Below, one piece after another: positions 36,163 through 45,967 of a stretch of 64,000 bases of DNA. Every line of letters starts with the position of its first letter. The first letter of the stretch is position 1. The stretch covers positions 61,478-125,477 of the forward strand of contig SAYS01000017.1 of NCBI GenBank assembly GCA_004015825.1, in the 5' to 3' direction. The translations under genes were made by a program, and so were the position numbers. The notes under the pieces are model-generated. The model was given only the letters and a program-made list of their open reading frames with translations, did no database searches and was not told the DNA's origin. The stretch comes from Halovenus amylolytica. GTDB lineage: Archaea > Halobacteriota > Halobacteria > Halobacteriales > Haloarculaceae.

Positions 36163-36402
36163 CTACTCCCACTGCTTTTGAACTGGGTACTGTCCGGGAC
36201 CACCCTCGTTTCGTTTGTGGAGATAGTAGAAAAGCACGGCAAGACCGCCGATGATCGGCAGTACAAAGAAGCCGACACCGAAGCCGACGGCCCACATATC
36301 TGCGGTGTCCATCCGCCGCTTTCTGGCGTCCTGATAGATCCAGTAGCCGCCGAGACAGACGACGATGAGCGCCGCAGGCAGTGAGAGCTGGATCGAGAGC
36401 AT
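36163..36402 (-). CDS. Small two-helix membrane protein
   Basis: 79 aa with hydrophobic segments at about 5-24 and 38-61, separated by a basic loop (DARKRRMDTADMW), and a polar tail ending QKQWE. The YWIYQDARKR motif is common in small haloarchaeal membrane proteins of unknown function. Convergent with the glutaredoxin gene, 4 bp apart. Confidence 0.65.
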   Translation of the reverse strand: MLSIQLSLPAALIVVCLGGYWIYQDARKRRMDTADMWAVGFGVGFFVLPIIGGLAVLFYYLHKRNEGGPGQYPVQKQWE

Positions 36403-36515
36403 CCCTGCCCGGAGATACGGCCCTCCTGTTGTTAGACGTACTGGTTCGTGAAATTGCTCTCCTTCCGGGCAGATAGATGGACATATTTATACTACAATGT
36501 ATATATTCATTCATT

Positions 36516-37220
36516 ATGGCCGACGAACAGCCAAATCGGTTCGCAGTCTCGGAGCAGTTTCGATTTATCGGGCGGACGTTCACGGAGTACCGGTGGCTGT
36601 TCGACCTCGCACTTTCGGATCTCGCCGGGCAGTCCATACTCGATTGTGCTGCTGGTCCCGCGTCGTTCACCGCGACTGCGACCCAGATCGGTGCAGATGT
36701 AACTGCGGTCGATCCGACCTACGGCCAGCCTGTGGAGACACTCGAAGAGATTTGCCAGGACGCAGTCGAGAAGACGCTCGCACAACTACAGGAGAAGACC
36801 GATCTGTTCGTCTGGGAGCGCTACGGCGATGTCGAGACACGGGGTCGGCATCTCAGATCAGCATACGAGCGGTTTCTCGCCGACTACAGCCAGCATTCAG
36901 GGCGATACATCCCGGCAGCCCTCCCGGATCTCCCCTTCGACTCCGATCGGTTCGATCTCGCACTGTCGGCGAATTTCCTCTTTCTCTACGACGACCGGCT
37001 GGACCTCGACTTCCATCTGGACTCGCTCCGGGAACTCGCACGAGTCGCCGGTGAGGTTCGGATCTTCCCGCTCGCCTCGCTGGATGCCGAGCGATCGGAG
37101 TACGTCGATCCTGTGGTTGATCAACTCGAAAGCGAGGGATACGGCACGGAGTTTCAGAGGGTCCCGTACGAATTCCAGCCCGGCGTGACCGAGATGCTGG
37201 TCGTTTCGGACTCGCAATAA
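36516..37220 (+). CDS. SAM-dependent methyltransferase-like protein
   Basis: 234 aa from ATG 36516. The Rossmann motif I is degenerate (ILDCAAGPASFTATA) and is followed by VTAVDPTY. A motif resembling FDLALSANFLFLYDDRLDLD occupies motif IV. Conserved in haloarchaea. The substrate is unknown. AT-rich upstream DNA probably holds its promoter. Confidence 0.72.
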   Translation: MADEQPNRFAVSEQFRFIGRTFTEYRWLFDLALSDLAGQSILDCAAGPASFTATATQIGADVTAVDPTYGQPVETLEEICQDAVEKTLAQLQEKTDLFVWERYGDVETRGRHLRSAYERFLADYSQHSGRYIPAALPDLPFDSDRFDLALSANFLFLYDDRLDLDFHLDSLRELARVAGEVRIFPLASLDAERSEYVDPVVDQLESEGYGTEFQRVPYEFQPGVTEMLVVSDSQ

Positions 37221-37251
37221 TCGATTCCTGCAGTGCGGTCAGGACAAGCAT

Positions 37252-37445
37252 CCGCGCGAACGAAGTGAGCGCGGTTCACTCGACGCGAGCGGAGCGACGC
37301 GAGCGAGCGTCGAGAACGTTTTTCCCCTAGTTTTTACGAGTCGAGCGAGACCGAAGGTCTCGCTGACCATGCGAACGGCGCTTTGCGCCGTGAGCAGAGA
37401 GTGGTGCGCGAGCGTAGCGAGCGCACCCGACGAAGTAAAAAGGGG
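37252..37445. repeat. Tandem hairpin array between convergent genes
   Basis: About 190 bp with at least five successive inverted repeats: CGCGC...GCGCG (37252-37272), CGACGC...GCGTCG (37281-37312), GCGAGACC-GAA-GGTCTCGC (37344-37362), GGCGC-TTT-GCGCC (37378-37390) and GGTGCGC...GCGCACC (37403-37427). It is bounded by CCCCTAGTTTTTAC and GTAAAAAGGGGCTAG. Thi4 ends inside the right border. It may act as a bidirectional terminator or be decayed repeat DNA. Confidence 0.55.
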
Positions 37446-38405
<960 letters not shown>

Positions 38406-38556
38406 TGCGGTCGACAGTTGACCCGTCTCTTTGGAGTGTCTGTCCGTCTCTCCTTGGAGTGTCTGTACTGCAAGAAACCCATCAGCTGCTGTCACTACGT
38501 CTGTTCTTCGGCTATCGCGTCGACAGCTGTCCCCTGCGACGCTTCGAAAAATCAGT

Positions 38557-39201
38557 TCAGTTGTTCGTGATACTTTCGTCCGCGACGCTGTCGGCCTGCA
38601 CATCGGTTTCGAGGTCGATGTTCTGGACGAGTTCGACGAGGCTCCGGACCTTCGGGAACGTGTACACGGTGAGGTCGACGTTCGCGTCACCCGTCGTAAT
38701 CTCCGAGTCGAGGACGAAGACGATTTCTTCGTCTGGCCAGCCACCCATTTTCTCGATGATCCTGTGGCTCGGACCGTAGGTGAAGTTTGGCGTCCCCATG
38801 TTGATCGTCGTATCGAGGACGTTCGCCCAGCCATCGATGTATCCGGAGGTCATGATGTTCCCGATCTCCTGCATCGCAGACCGTTCCATATCAGAAAAGC
38901 CGCTCCCGCTTTTGGACTCGCCGGGTATCATCGACTGTGCAAGCCGTTTGCTGTCGGCCGGATCCAGCAGGAAGAGAACGTAGCCGTACGGTGACTCCGT
39001 GAGCTCGACGTGGATGCCGACGGCCTCGTCGTCGCCGAGGTGTGTCTTCACGTCGTCCATGTGGAGGACGTTGATTTTGGCCACCTCGATCTCGGCGTCC
39101 AGCCCCGACATCTGGCTCAGGCTCTCGGCAACTCGTCTGGATCCTTCCTTCGAAACTCGGTTGAAAATCTCTAGTTTCCGGACATCGACCTCAAGGCTCA
39201 T
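38557..39201 (-). CDS. cheC: Chemotaxis protein CheC
   Basis: 214 aa from ATG 39201 (starts MSLEVDVRKLEIFNRV). The phosphatase helix ERSAMQEIGNIMTSGYIDGW carries the E-x-x-N motif of CheC/CheX/FliY proteins, which dephosphorylate CheY-P. Only one full motif is clearly seen. It is not in a che cluster; the CheF-like fusion protein is 12 kb away. Confidence 0.88.
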   Translation of the reverse strand: MSLEVDVRKLEIFNRVSKEGSRRVAESLSQMSGLDAEIEVAKINVLHMDDVKTHLGDDEAVGIHVELTESPYGYVLFLLDPADSKRLAQSMIPGESKSGSGFSDMERSAMQEIGNIMTSGYIDGWANVLDTTINMGTPNFTYGPSHRIIEKMGGWPDEEIVFVLDSEITTGDANVDLTVYTFPKVRSLVELVQNIDLETDVQADSVADESITNN

Positions 39202-39277
39202 ACTCCTACGTAGAAACCGAACCGTGTAAATTCTCGGATAGCCGGCTGGCGCACTCACCCGCGTACGCGCCGGGTCG

Positions 39278-40027
39278 TCACTCCGGACTGCCGTCCCGGA
39301 TCTGCCGTTCGGCACTCGCAAGTGCCGCTTCGGGATCGAACGCCTCGACGATCGACTCCAGTTCAGCCGTCGATGCGTCCTGCAACTCGCGGGCGTGCTC
39401 GGTCATCTTCGGCACTGCCCGGATGACGTTGTCGACGATCGGTACGTCGGCCGCTTTTGCCGACCGCGAGAGCGGGTTGAGATCGACGACGATCTCTGTT
39501 TTCCCCATCTCGGCGAGCGCTGCTGCCCGGTCGCCGTCTTCCAGCGGGACGAGCACCACGTCGGCCGCGTAGATCCCGTCTGCGTCGACTTTCGCCCGCT
39601 CGTGATCCAGTCCCGGGATTCGCTCGTCCGCAGTGAGTCCCTTCACCTCGGTTGCGCCATGTTCGCGCAGTTGATCCGCGATCGCCTCGATTCGCTCTGG
39701 GGTTCTGTTGAACAGGTTCACCTCGATATCGGCCCCGGTTGTCTCGGCGAGTTCGACGATCTCGCCGGGGACCAGCGCGGCGACGTTTCCGTTGACAGAG
39801 AGCACAGGATGCTCGGCGAGCAGGAGTTCGGCGGCGGCCGCGCGTGCTGCCTCGTCGGCACTCGGGATCGTCTCCTCGCCGAGCAGGTAGTCGAAGGCCT
39901 CGCCACGACCCTGTGCGATCAGCCCCTGCTGGCTCGTAATTCCCTTTTCGACACCATCCTCGATCCGGTGTCGCGTCAGCAGCGACTCGTACCGTGGGTG
40001 ACTCTCCGGGATCTCGGGATCGCTCAT
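39278..40027 (-). CDS. 4-phosphopantoate-beta-alanine ligase (phosphopantothenate synthetase)
   Basis: 249 aa archaeal PPS (COG1701). Motifs: ESLLTRHRIEDGVEKGITS, SVNGNVAALVPGEIVELAE, EVNLFNRTPER and VVDLNPLSRSA. It condenses 4-phosphopantoate and beta-alanine with ATP, the second archaeal-specific step to CoA. It lies 55 bp downstream of pantoate kinase on the same strand, the conserved archaeal pair. Confidence 0.93.
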   Translation of the reverse strand: MSDPEIPESHPRYESLLTRHRIEDGVEKGITSQQGLIAQGRGEAFDYLLGEETIPSADEAARAAAAELLLAEHPVLSVNGNVAALVPGEIVELAETTGADIEVNLFNRTPERIEAIADQLREHGATEVKGLTADERIPGLDHERAKVDADGIYAADVVLVPLEDGDRAAALAEMGKTEIVVDLNPLSRSAKAADVPIVDNVIRAVPKMTEHARELQDASTAELESIVEAFDPEAALASAERQIRDGSPE

Positions 40028-40082
40028 ATCCTACGCTTGGGGGCCGTGTTCGAAAACGCATCGGTCGCTGCAATCGATCCGG

Positions 40083-40922
40083 CTACTCCGGGCTGGCCTC
40101 GATCGTCGCCCCGCCGGGGTGGATCTGACAGACCTCCGGATCGTAGCCTGCATCGGAGAGACCGGTTCCGAGCGAGAAGACGGTCTCGCCGAGCATCGCC
40201 ATCGCTGCAGCCCCACCGGCGTCAGCAACGTCGGTGATAACCTCGCGAACGTCCGCCGTCAGCAGGCCGGATTCGCGGGAAAACTGCCGTGAGGCGCGCA
40301 TAAACGTCTCCATCGTCGGCTCGCCAACGACCGTCGCGAGTGCCTGTTTTCCCGCGTCGGTCAGTTCGCCGGTGTCCCCACCCAGTACGTCCGCTGTTTC
40401 GAGTTCGCCGATGACGTGATACTCGACCCGGCCACGGGCTGGGATGCCGTCGAGTTTGTTGTCCTGTGGCCCACCGGGTTCGAGTCGGATCGGCACACCG
40501 CCGCGGGCCTGTGCGACGACGTCGCCGAGTCCAGTTCCGGACTGGACCTCCGCGCCGTGTGCAATCGTGACGAGTTCGTTCTCCGAGAGTCGGCGGTCGA
40601 GGGCCGCGTTCGTCGCCAGCGCCGTGCCGAGTGCCATCGCCCCCGAGACGCCGAAGCCAGCACCCAGTGGCAGGTCCGTCACGCCACGGACCTCTGCACC
40701 GGCTTCCAGCGTCCGCAGGACGCGTTCGACCGGGTCCATCTCAATCTCGATGCCGTTGAGGAAGATAACCGGGTCACTCGCCGGTCGGACAGTCACCGTG
40801 ACCCCATCCGACAGTGCGATGCCGCCGCCGCGCGAGCCTGCCTTCGTCGGATCTGGGTCGGGATTGCTCGTAAAAAACCCGGTAATGTGCCCTGGAACGA
40901 ACGCCTGTGTCACGTCTGTCAT
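40083..40922 (-). CDS. Pantoate kinase (GHMP family)
   Basis: 279 aa archaeal PoK (COG1829). The GHMP ATP-binding motif appears as LPLGAGFGVSGAMALGTALA. The N-terminal FVPGHITGFF and the internal GSRGGGIAL are family features. It phosphorylates pantoate and feeds the adjacent PPS, replacing the bacterial PanC/PanK order. Confidence 0.93.
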   Translation of the reverse strand: MTDVTQAFVPGHITGFFTSNPDPDPTKAGSRGGGIALSDGVTVTVRPASDPVIFLNGIEIEMDPVERVLRTLEAGAEVRGVTDLPLGAGFGVSGAMALGTALATNAALDRRLSENELVTIAHGAEVQSGTGLGDVVAQARGGVPIRLEPGGPQDNKLDGIPARGRVEYHVIGELETADVLGGDTGELTDAGKQALATVVGEPTMETFMRASRQFSRESGLLTADVREVITDVADAGGAAAMAMLGETVFSLGTGLSDAGYDPEVCQIHPGGATIEASPE

Positions 40923-41025
40923 GGCAGTCTGTCGTGTGGCCAGTGGCTTATCGGTGGCGTGTTGTCACTCAGTTATCTGCTACCCCCTCCTTTGATGTGT
41001 GTTTGCGCTGTGAGCAATCGTATAC

Positions 41026-41328
41026 ATGCCGACAGTGAGCGTTCGGATCGACGAAGGGGAGAAAGCAGTGCTGGACAACGTGGCAGCACTACTCGAACAG
41101 GATCGCAGTACGACGATGCGACAGGCGATGCGCGAGGGTGTCGAGACGCTGCGCACCCGTCACGCAGTCGAACGCTACCAGAGCGGCGAGGTCTCGGTCA
41201 ACGAGGCCGCACAGCTGGCCGGCGTTTCGATCGCCGAGTGGCTCGAACTGGCCCACGACCGGGGGCTGACGACACAGCTCACCGAGACCGATCTCAGCTT
41301 CGACGCCGAGCGGGCGGGTGAGCTGTAG
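41026..41328 (+). CDS. UPF0175/RHH-type antitoxin
   Basis: 100 aa. Residues 1-45 look like a ribbon-helix-helix DNA-binding region (TVSVRIDEGEKAVLDNVAAL); residues 55-100 match UPF0175 (YQSGEVSVNEAAQLAGVSIAEWLELAHDRG). Its stop directly precedes the next ATG. With the PIN-like partner it forms a typical toxin-antitoxin operon; the antitoxin probably represses its own promoter. Confidence 0.8.
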   Translation: MPTVSVRIDEGEKAVLDNVAALLEQDRSTTMRQAMREGVETLRTRHAVERYQSGEVSVNEAAQLAGVSIAEWLELAHDRGLTTQLTETDLSFDAERAGEL

Positions 41329-41835
41329 ATGTCGATCTACGTCGACGCCACACCACTGTACGATCTCGGACAGATCGGCGAACTCGAACTGCTGGCGTCG
41401 TTCGATACCGACCTGGTCATCCCACAGCGTGTCATCGACGAGATCACCGTCGAGCCAGCGGCGACGAACCTCGAACGATTGCTCGACGAGCAGCCTGTCG
41501 AAACTGCCCCAGATATCGAGGCGTGGATCGACGACGCGAAACGACTGCTCGACGTCACCGAGGGGACCAGCGACGTGGCCCTGATCGCCTGCTTGCTTGC
41601 GGCTCGGGACGACGACGAGGATGCAATTCTCGTCTCCGACGACCGCCGTCTGCGCGCGCTCGCAGAGGGGCTTGGTGCGACGGTCACGGGAACGTTCGGA
41701 CTGACTGCCCGTGCCTCGATGGACGACAAGTATTTCTCCGTCACGCAGGCGAAACGGGTCATCCGCCGGACTGATCACCACGGCCTCCAGATGACCGGAC
41801 AGCTCCGTGAACGGGCGATCGGTGAAGTAGATTAG
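41329..41835 (+). CDS. PIN-like ribonuclease toxin (DUF3368-type)
   Basis: 168 aa. PIN-fold acids can be placed: Asp5 (IYVDATPL), Glu in VIDEITVE, Asp in GTSDVALIACLLAARD and the acidic SDDRRLRALAEG. This order (Asp, Glu, Asp, Asp) and the UPF0175 partner fit the DUF3368/VapC-like group. It is probably an RNA-cleaving toxin. An unrelated housekeeping PIN nuclease is the alternative. Confidence 0.78.
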   Translation: MSIYVDATPLYDLGQIGELELLASFDTDLVIPQRVIDEITVEPAATNLERLLDEQPVETAPDIEAWIDDAKRLLDVTEGTSDVALIACLLAARDDDEDAILVSDDRRLRALAEGLGATVTGTFGLTARASMDDKYFSVTQAKRVIRRTDHHGLQMTGQLRERAIGEVD

Positions 41836-42061
41836 GAGCGTATCAGAATACATTTTGCCGCAATTCACTCGACAAATGGGCGATACTGTCGCTGACGGTC
41901 GGCCGTGATCCGCGCTGGTTGTCCACGGTCGTCCGTGATCCGCGCTGTTTGTCCACAGTCGTCCGGAGTACTCCGGGTGCTGTGCCGTTTTGATACTAAC
42001 CTGTTATCACATCTGATAGAGCCGATCCAATTTTATTATCGATCCACCACAAGACTCTCCA
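41836..42061. other. Intergenic region with a 30-bp tandem repeat
   Basis: Two copies of a 30-bp unit (GTGATCCGCGCTG.TTGTCC core) lie at about 41903-41932 and 41933-41962, differing at two positions. A TATA-like TTTTATTATC at 42031-42040 sits 22-31 nt before the pilin ATG. No gene is seen. Confidence 0.5.
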
Positions 42062-43012
42062 ATGGATAACCAGCAGGGACCGACTCGCGCCGTTTCGCCA
42101 GTCATCGGAACGGTCCTGATGGTTGCGATCATCGTCGTTCTCGCCACGGTCGGCGGAGCGATGTTTCTGCGTTTCGATGCCGAAACTGACCCACAGCCGA
42201 ACGTCGTGCTGGAGAGTAACACCACAGATACCCCAGCGCACGCACTCGTTCACGGGGGCGGCGAGAGTATCGAGGGAGAGCGCCTGGAACTCAAAGGTGC
42301 CGTCCCGGCAGACGACCCTGCAGGGAAGACACTCCAGGTCGACGACGAGATCACGTTCTACCCGACCTCGGAGGAGGTGACCGTCGTCTGGTACGGCGAC
42401 AACGAGGAGTCCTACAGCCTGACAACGGTGGAAGCCGAGCAGGTCGTACCCGAACCCGACGAGAGCTGTGCGTGGGTCGAAGACGAGACAGTCAACGGCA
42501 CGGAGTCGATCACGATCGACAACGTCGTGGTGAACTGTGATGTCGAGACCGAGAAACAGGTCGCAATACAGAACGGCGGTGTCGTCATCGGGGAGACATT
42601 CAGTGATCAGAAAGACCTGGATGCGGATGAGGCACAGGTTCACGGTGATGTCACCGTCGAGAAAGTGCTAAATCTACAGGATGGACAGATCACAGGCAGT
42701 GCGACGTCGAATCTGGAGGATGTCAAGATCGGAAACGGCTCCGTCGACGGCTCAATTGAGGCGGAAAAAGTTGCGGAGTTGACCCGCAGTAGCACTGTCG
42801 GCGGGGATATGGAGAGTCACACCTCGGACACCAAAGTGCTGGATGGTAGTCTCGTCGAGGGGTCAGTGACCGCGAGTGCGACAGTGAAAGTAGAGAACTC
42901 GACGATCGAGGGCGACGTCTACGCCGATCCCTCGGATCTCGACTGTACGAACGCCACAATCAATGGCGAAAGCTGTGGCTCCTACACGCCCGAGGATCCC
43001 AGCAACTGGTGA
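42062..43012 (+). CDS. Archaeal type IV pilin-like protein with a repeat-rich tail
   Basis: 316 aa. The N-terminus (AVSPVIGTVLMVAIIVVLATVGG) is the archaeal pilin signal and assembly helix. After a Cys-containing middle (about 135-165) come imperfect short repeats at about 175-300 with G.V/T.E.V (VHGDVTVEKV, VDGSIEAEKVAEL, VEGSVTASATVKVEN, IEGDVYADP), each about 15-20 residues, which resemble a right-handed beta-helix such as bactofilins. Likely a surface filament or adhesin subunit. No partner genes are adjacent. Confidence 0.72.
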   Translation: MDNQQGPTRAVSPVIGTVLMVAIIVVLATVGGAMFLRFDAETDPQPNVVLESNTTDTPAHALVHGGGESIEGERLELKGAVPADDPAGKTLQVDDEITFYPTSEEVTVVWYGDNEESYSLTTVEAEQVVPEPDESCAWVEDETVNGTESITIDNVVVNCDVETEKQVAIQNGGVVIGETFSDQKDLDADEAQVHGDVTVEKVLNLQDGQITGSATSNLEDVKIGNGSVDGSIEAEKVAELTRSSTVGGDMESHTSDTKVLDGSLVEGSVTASATVKVENSTIEGDVYADPSDLDCTNATINGESCGSYTPEDPSNW

Positions 43013-43014
43013 TG

Positions 43015-43020
43015 TTTTTT
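43015..43020 (+). terminator. Oligo-T terminator after the pilin-like gene
   Basis: Six T residues 2 nt past the stop, in the 25-bp gap to convergent aspS. Confidence 0.5.
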
Positions 43021-43037
43021 GAGCCCCGACGCGTTCG

Positions 43038-44342
43038 TTATGGGCTCAGGCGCTGCCTATCACGCGGGAAGATGACGGCTTCGCGGATGTTGTCCAGTCC
43101 GAGCATCGTCATCACGAGTCGTTCGGCACCGAGCCCCCAGCCGGCGTGTGGCGGCATCCCGTAGCGGAACATCTTCGTGTAGTACTCGAAGGCCTCTGGT
43201 TCGAGGCCCTGCTGTTCGAAGCCTTCGATCAGGTGCTCGTAGCGGTGTTCACGCTGCCCACCGGAGACCAGTTCGAGCCGCGGGTGCATCAGATCGAAGC
43301 CGGTCGAGAGCTGCTCGTCGTCGTCGTTGTCCTTGATGTAGAACGGCTTGATCTCGCTTGGCCACTCGGTGATGAAGTAGTGCTGGCCGACCTCCTCGCC
43401 CAGCGCGCGCTCGGCTTCCGTCGAGAGATCGTCACCCCAGACGAGCTGTTCGTCGAGTTCGCCCGTCGCGTTGATCCGCTCGATCGCCTCCTCGTAGCTG
43501 ATCCGCGGGAACTCCTCCTCGGGCGCGGCAAACTCCTCGGCCAGCCCGAGTGCTTCGAGTTCTTTCTGGCAGTTCGCTTCGACGCCCTCGTAGGCAGCCC
43601 GAACGATCTCCTCGCAGGCGTCCATCGCGCCGGACTCGTCGATGAAGGCAGACTCGAAGTCGATCGAGGTCGCCTCGTTGAGGTGCCGTGGCGTGTTGTG
43701 CTCCTCTGCGCGGAAGATCGGGCCGATCTCGAAGACCCGCTCCAGGCCGGAGCCGATCATCAGCTGTTTGAACAGCTGCGGGCTCTGGTTCATGAAGGCC
43801 TCGCGGCCGAAGTAGGTGATCGGGAACAGCTCGGTCCCGCCTTCGGTCCCCGTCGCGACAATCTTCGGGGTGTTGATCTCGGTGCAGTCGAGCGATCGGA
43901 AGGCCTCTCGGACCGAACGCAGCATCTCTGCGCGGATCTCGAAGATCGCCTTTACCTCTTCTTTCCGCAGATCGAGCGTTCGGTTGTCGAGTCGCGTCGA
44001 GAGTTCGGCGTCGACCTTGCCGGAGGGATCGAGCGGGAGTTCCGGATCTGCCGGGGAGATAACCTCGACTTCCTCGGGGACGATCTCGACACCCGTCGGG
44101 GCGCGGTCTTCCTCTTCGACGTCACCGATAACTTTGATGACGCTCTCGCGCTGGACATCGAGGGCCGTCTCGACGAGGTCGTCGTCCCTCTCGTCTTTCT
44201 CGAATTTGACCTGTATCTTGCCGGAGCCATCGCGGACGATCAGGAAGGCAATGCCGCCGAGGTCTCGGATCTCGTGTACCCAGCCAGCCACCGTGACGTG
44301 GTCGCCGGGCGTCGCATCTGCAGTATGCGTGCGTGATTCCAT
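43038..44342 (-). CDS. aspS: Aspartyl-tRNA synthetase (probably non-discriminating)
   Basis: 434 aa from ATG 44342; the longer frame runs into repeat DNA. OB-fold anticodon domain at the N-terminus ([18 protein letters not shown]), then the class II core: motif 2 [25 protein letters not shown] and motif 3 [22 protein letters not shown]. In the OB-fold the residue after WV is His; discriminating archaeal enzymes have Trp here, and His is linked to non-discriminating ones. With gatB in the same window, tRNA-Asn is probably charged via Asp-tRNA transamidation. Confidence 0.93.
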   Translation of the reverse strand: MESRTHTADATPGDHVTVAGWVHEIRDLGGIAFLIVRDGSGKIQVKFEKDERDDDLVETALDVQRESVIKVIGDVEEEDRAPTGVEIVPEEVEVISPADPELPLDPSGKVDAELSTRLDNRTLDLRKEEVKAIFEIRAEMLRSVREAFRSLDCTEINTPKIVATGTEGGTELFPITYFGREAFMNQSPQLFKQLMIGSGLERVFEIGPIFRAEEHNTPRHLNEATSIDFESAFIDESGAMDACEEIVRAAYEGVEANCQKELEALGLAEEFAAPEEEFPRISYEEAIERINATGELDEQLVWGDDLSTEAERALGEEVGQHYFITEWPSEIKPFYIKDNDDDEQLSTGFDLMHPRLELVSGGQREHRYEHLIEGFEQQGLEPEAFEYYTKMFRYGMPPHAGWGLGAERLVMTMLGLDNIREAVIFPRDRQRLSP

Positions 44343-44432
44343 GACTCTCCCTCTGGGGTCGCCGAACTTAGTTCGGTCGTTTGTGAGTCGAGAGGGAAGG
44401 TGTCTGGAACAAGGGCGTGGCTCGGAAATGCG

Positions 44433-44632
44433 AACAACAAGAAAGCCCCCGACCGCTCGATATGGCTTTGGAGGCAGGGTGGGACTGAAAGGGGCGAGGC
44501 TCTGGACGAAGGCGGACCCATCAAGCACCTACCGGAGCGCAGATGGGTCCCCCGAGTTCAGAGCCTCGGGGCTTTCTTGCTGTTAGTAGCGGTGTTCTCA
44601 GATTCGTTGTGTCAAGGGGCTTTCTTGCTGTT
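44433..44632. repeat. Modular palindromic element, copy 4 (right module) plus an extra end
   Basis: End A AACAACAAGAAAGCCCC (44433-44449) is followed by the left side of an arm (CGACCGCTCGATAT) without its partner or B, so part is deleted. B' GGGTGGGACTGAAAGGGG is at 44477-44494. Arm Y CGAGGCTCTG (44495-44504) pairs perfectly with 44559-44568. A' closes at 44568-44584. A second solo A' GGGGCTTTCTTGCTGTT lies at 44616-44632. It sits between divergent aspS and the sugar dehydrogenase gene. Confidence 0.85.
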
Positions 44633-44724
44633 AATCGCCGTAATCTCACTCCTGCCACTCGTAATCAAACATCTTCCAACTCCAACCCTGCTGCTTATGC
44701 AATTTCCTCCCTACTATATCGATA

Positions 44725-45870
44725 GTGCAGATCAACAAACGGAGCCTCGCGATCGGTGTCGGCGCTGGCGTCGTCGGTACTGTGGTTCTCGCAGTCGTCC
44801 TCGCTGCTATCTTCGGCCTGCCGCTACACCTGTTTTTCAGTCCGACAGGAACGGGCGCAGCGGCCGGCCTCGCCGCCGACGATGTCGAACACGAGGTCCT
44901 CGCGGAGGATCTGGACGTACCGTGGGAAGTCGTCGTCCTCGAAGAGGATCGCTACCTCGTGACCGAACGGACCGGCGACCTCCTGCTGATCGAGGACGGT
45001 GAAAAACACGTCCTGGAGAGCTTCGACGAACTGGAAGAGCAGTTCCTCGGCGAAGGCGGCTTACTCGGTATCGCTACCCATCCAAACTTCGAAGAAAATC
45101 AGTATCTGTACGTCCACCAGACCGTCGACCGCGAATCTGTCGAGAACACGGTTCGCCGCTTCGAAGTCGACTTCGACAACCGCGAACTCACCAACGAAGA
45201 GACGATCATCGACGGGATCCCGAGCGATCGTATCCACAACGGCGGTCGCATCGCCTTCGGACCGGACGACTACCTGTACGTTACGACGGGCGATTCGGCC
45301 AACGCGACGCTGGCACAGGATCGCGACTCGCTGGCTGGCAAGATCCTCCGGCTGAACGACGACGGCTCGATCCCGGAATCGAACCCCTTCGGCAACGCAG
45401 TCTACTCCTACGGCCACCGCAACCCACAGGGCATCACCTGGGACGACCAGGGGGACCTCTGGGCCACGGAGCACGGCTCGGACGCACGCGACGAACTCAA
45501 CCAGGTGGAGATGGGCCAGAACTACGGCTGGCCGACGATCACCGGCAGTGAGACCGACCCGGCGATGGAGTCGCCGGTCTTCCACTCATCGCAGTACGAG
45601 ACGTGGGCCCCGGCCGGCACAGCCTACGCCGACGGCAGTATCTTCTTCGCCGGACTCCGCGGCGAACGGCTCTACGAGGCAACCATCGACGGCGGCAAAG
45701 TGACCAGCTTCGTCGCACACCTCTCCGGGGATTTCGGTCGGCTCCGGGCGGTGACCCTCGGCCCTGACGAAGAGTTCCTCTATCTCACGACGAGTAACAC
45801 CGATGGTCGCGGGGAGGAGGGATCGGACGACGACAAACTCGTTCGCGTGCCAGTCGAAGCCTTTCGGTAG
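44725..45870 (+). CDS. PQQ-dependent sugar dehydrogenase-like protein
   Basis: 381 aa from GTG 44725. An N-terminal membrane anchor (about 8-30) puts the six-blade propeller outside. Motifs typical of soluble glucose/aldose dehydrogenases: VPWEVVVLEEDRYLVTERTG, GEGGLLGIATHPNF, HNGGRIAFGPDDYLYVTTGD, YGHRNPQGI and EHGSDARDELN. The family oxidises sugars with PQQ. Whether PQQ is available in this organism cannot be seen. Confidence 0.88.
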   Translation: MQINKRSLAIGVGAGVVGTVVLAVVLAAIFGLPLHLFFSPTGTGAAAGLAADDVEHEVLAEDLDVPWEVVVLEEDRYLVTERTGDLLLIEDGEKHVLESFDELEEQFLGEGGLLGIATHPNFEENQYLYVHQTVDRESVENTVRRFEVDFDNRELTNEETIIDGIPSDRIHNGGRIAFGPDDYLYVTTGDSANATLAQDRDSLAGKILRLNDDGSIPESNPFGNAVYSYGHRNPQGITWDDQGDLWATEHGSDARDELNQVEMGQNYGWPTITGSETDPAMESPVFHSSQYETWAPAGTAYADGSIFFAGLRGERLYEATIDGGKVTSFVAHLSGDFGRLRAVTLGPDEEFLYLTTSNTDGRGEEGSDDDKLVRVPVEAFR

Positions 45871-45967
45871 CCCGGACCACAGTGTTGGTCTCACTGGCTG
45901 TCGCTCGTCAGATGCGGACATACGAATACATTACCGTTTATCAGTATCCACCTCCCTACGGTAACGT

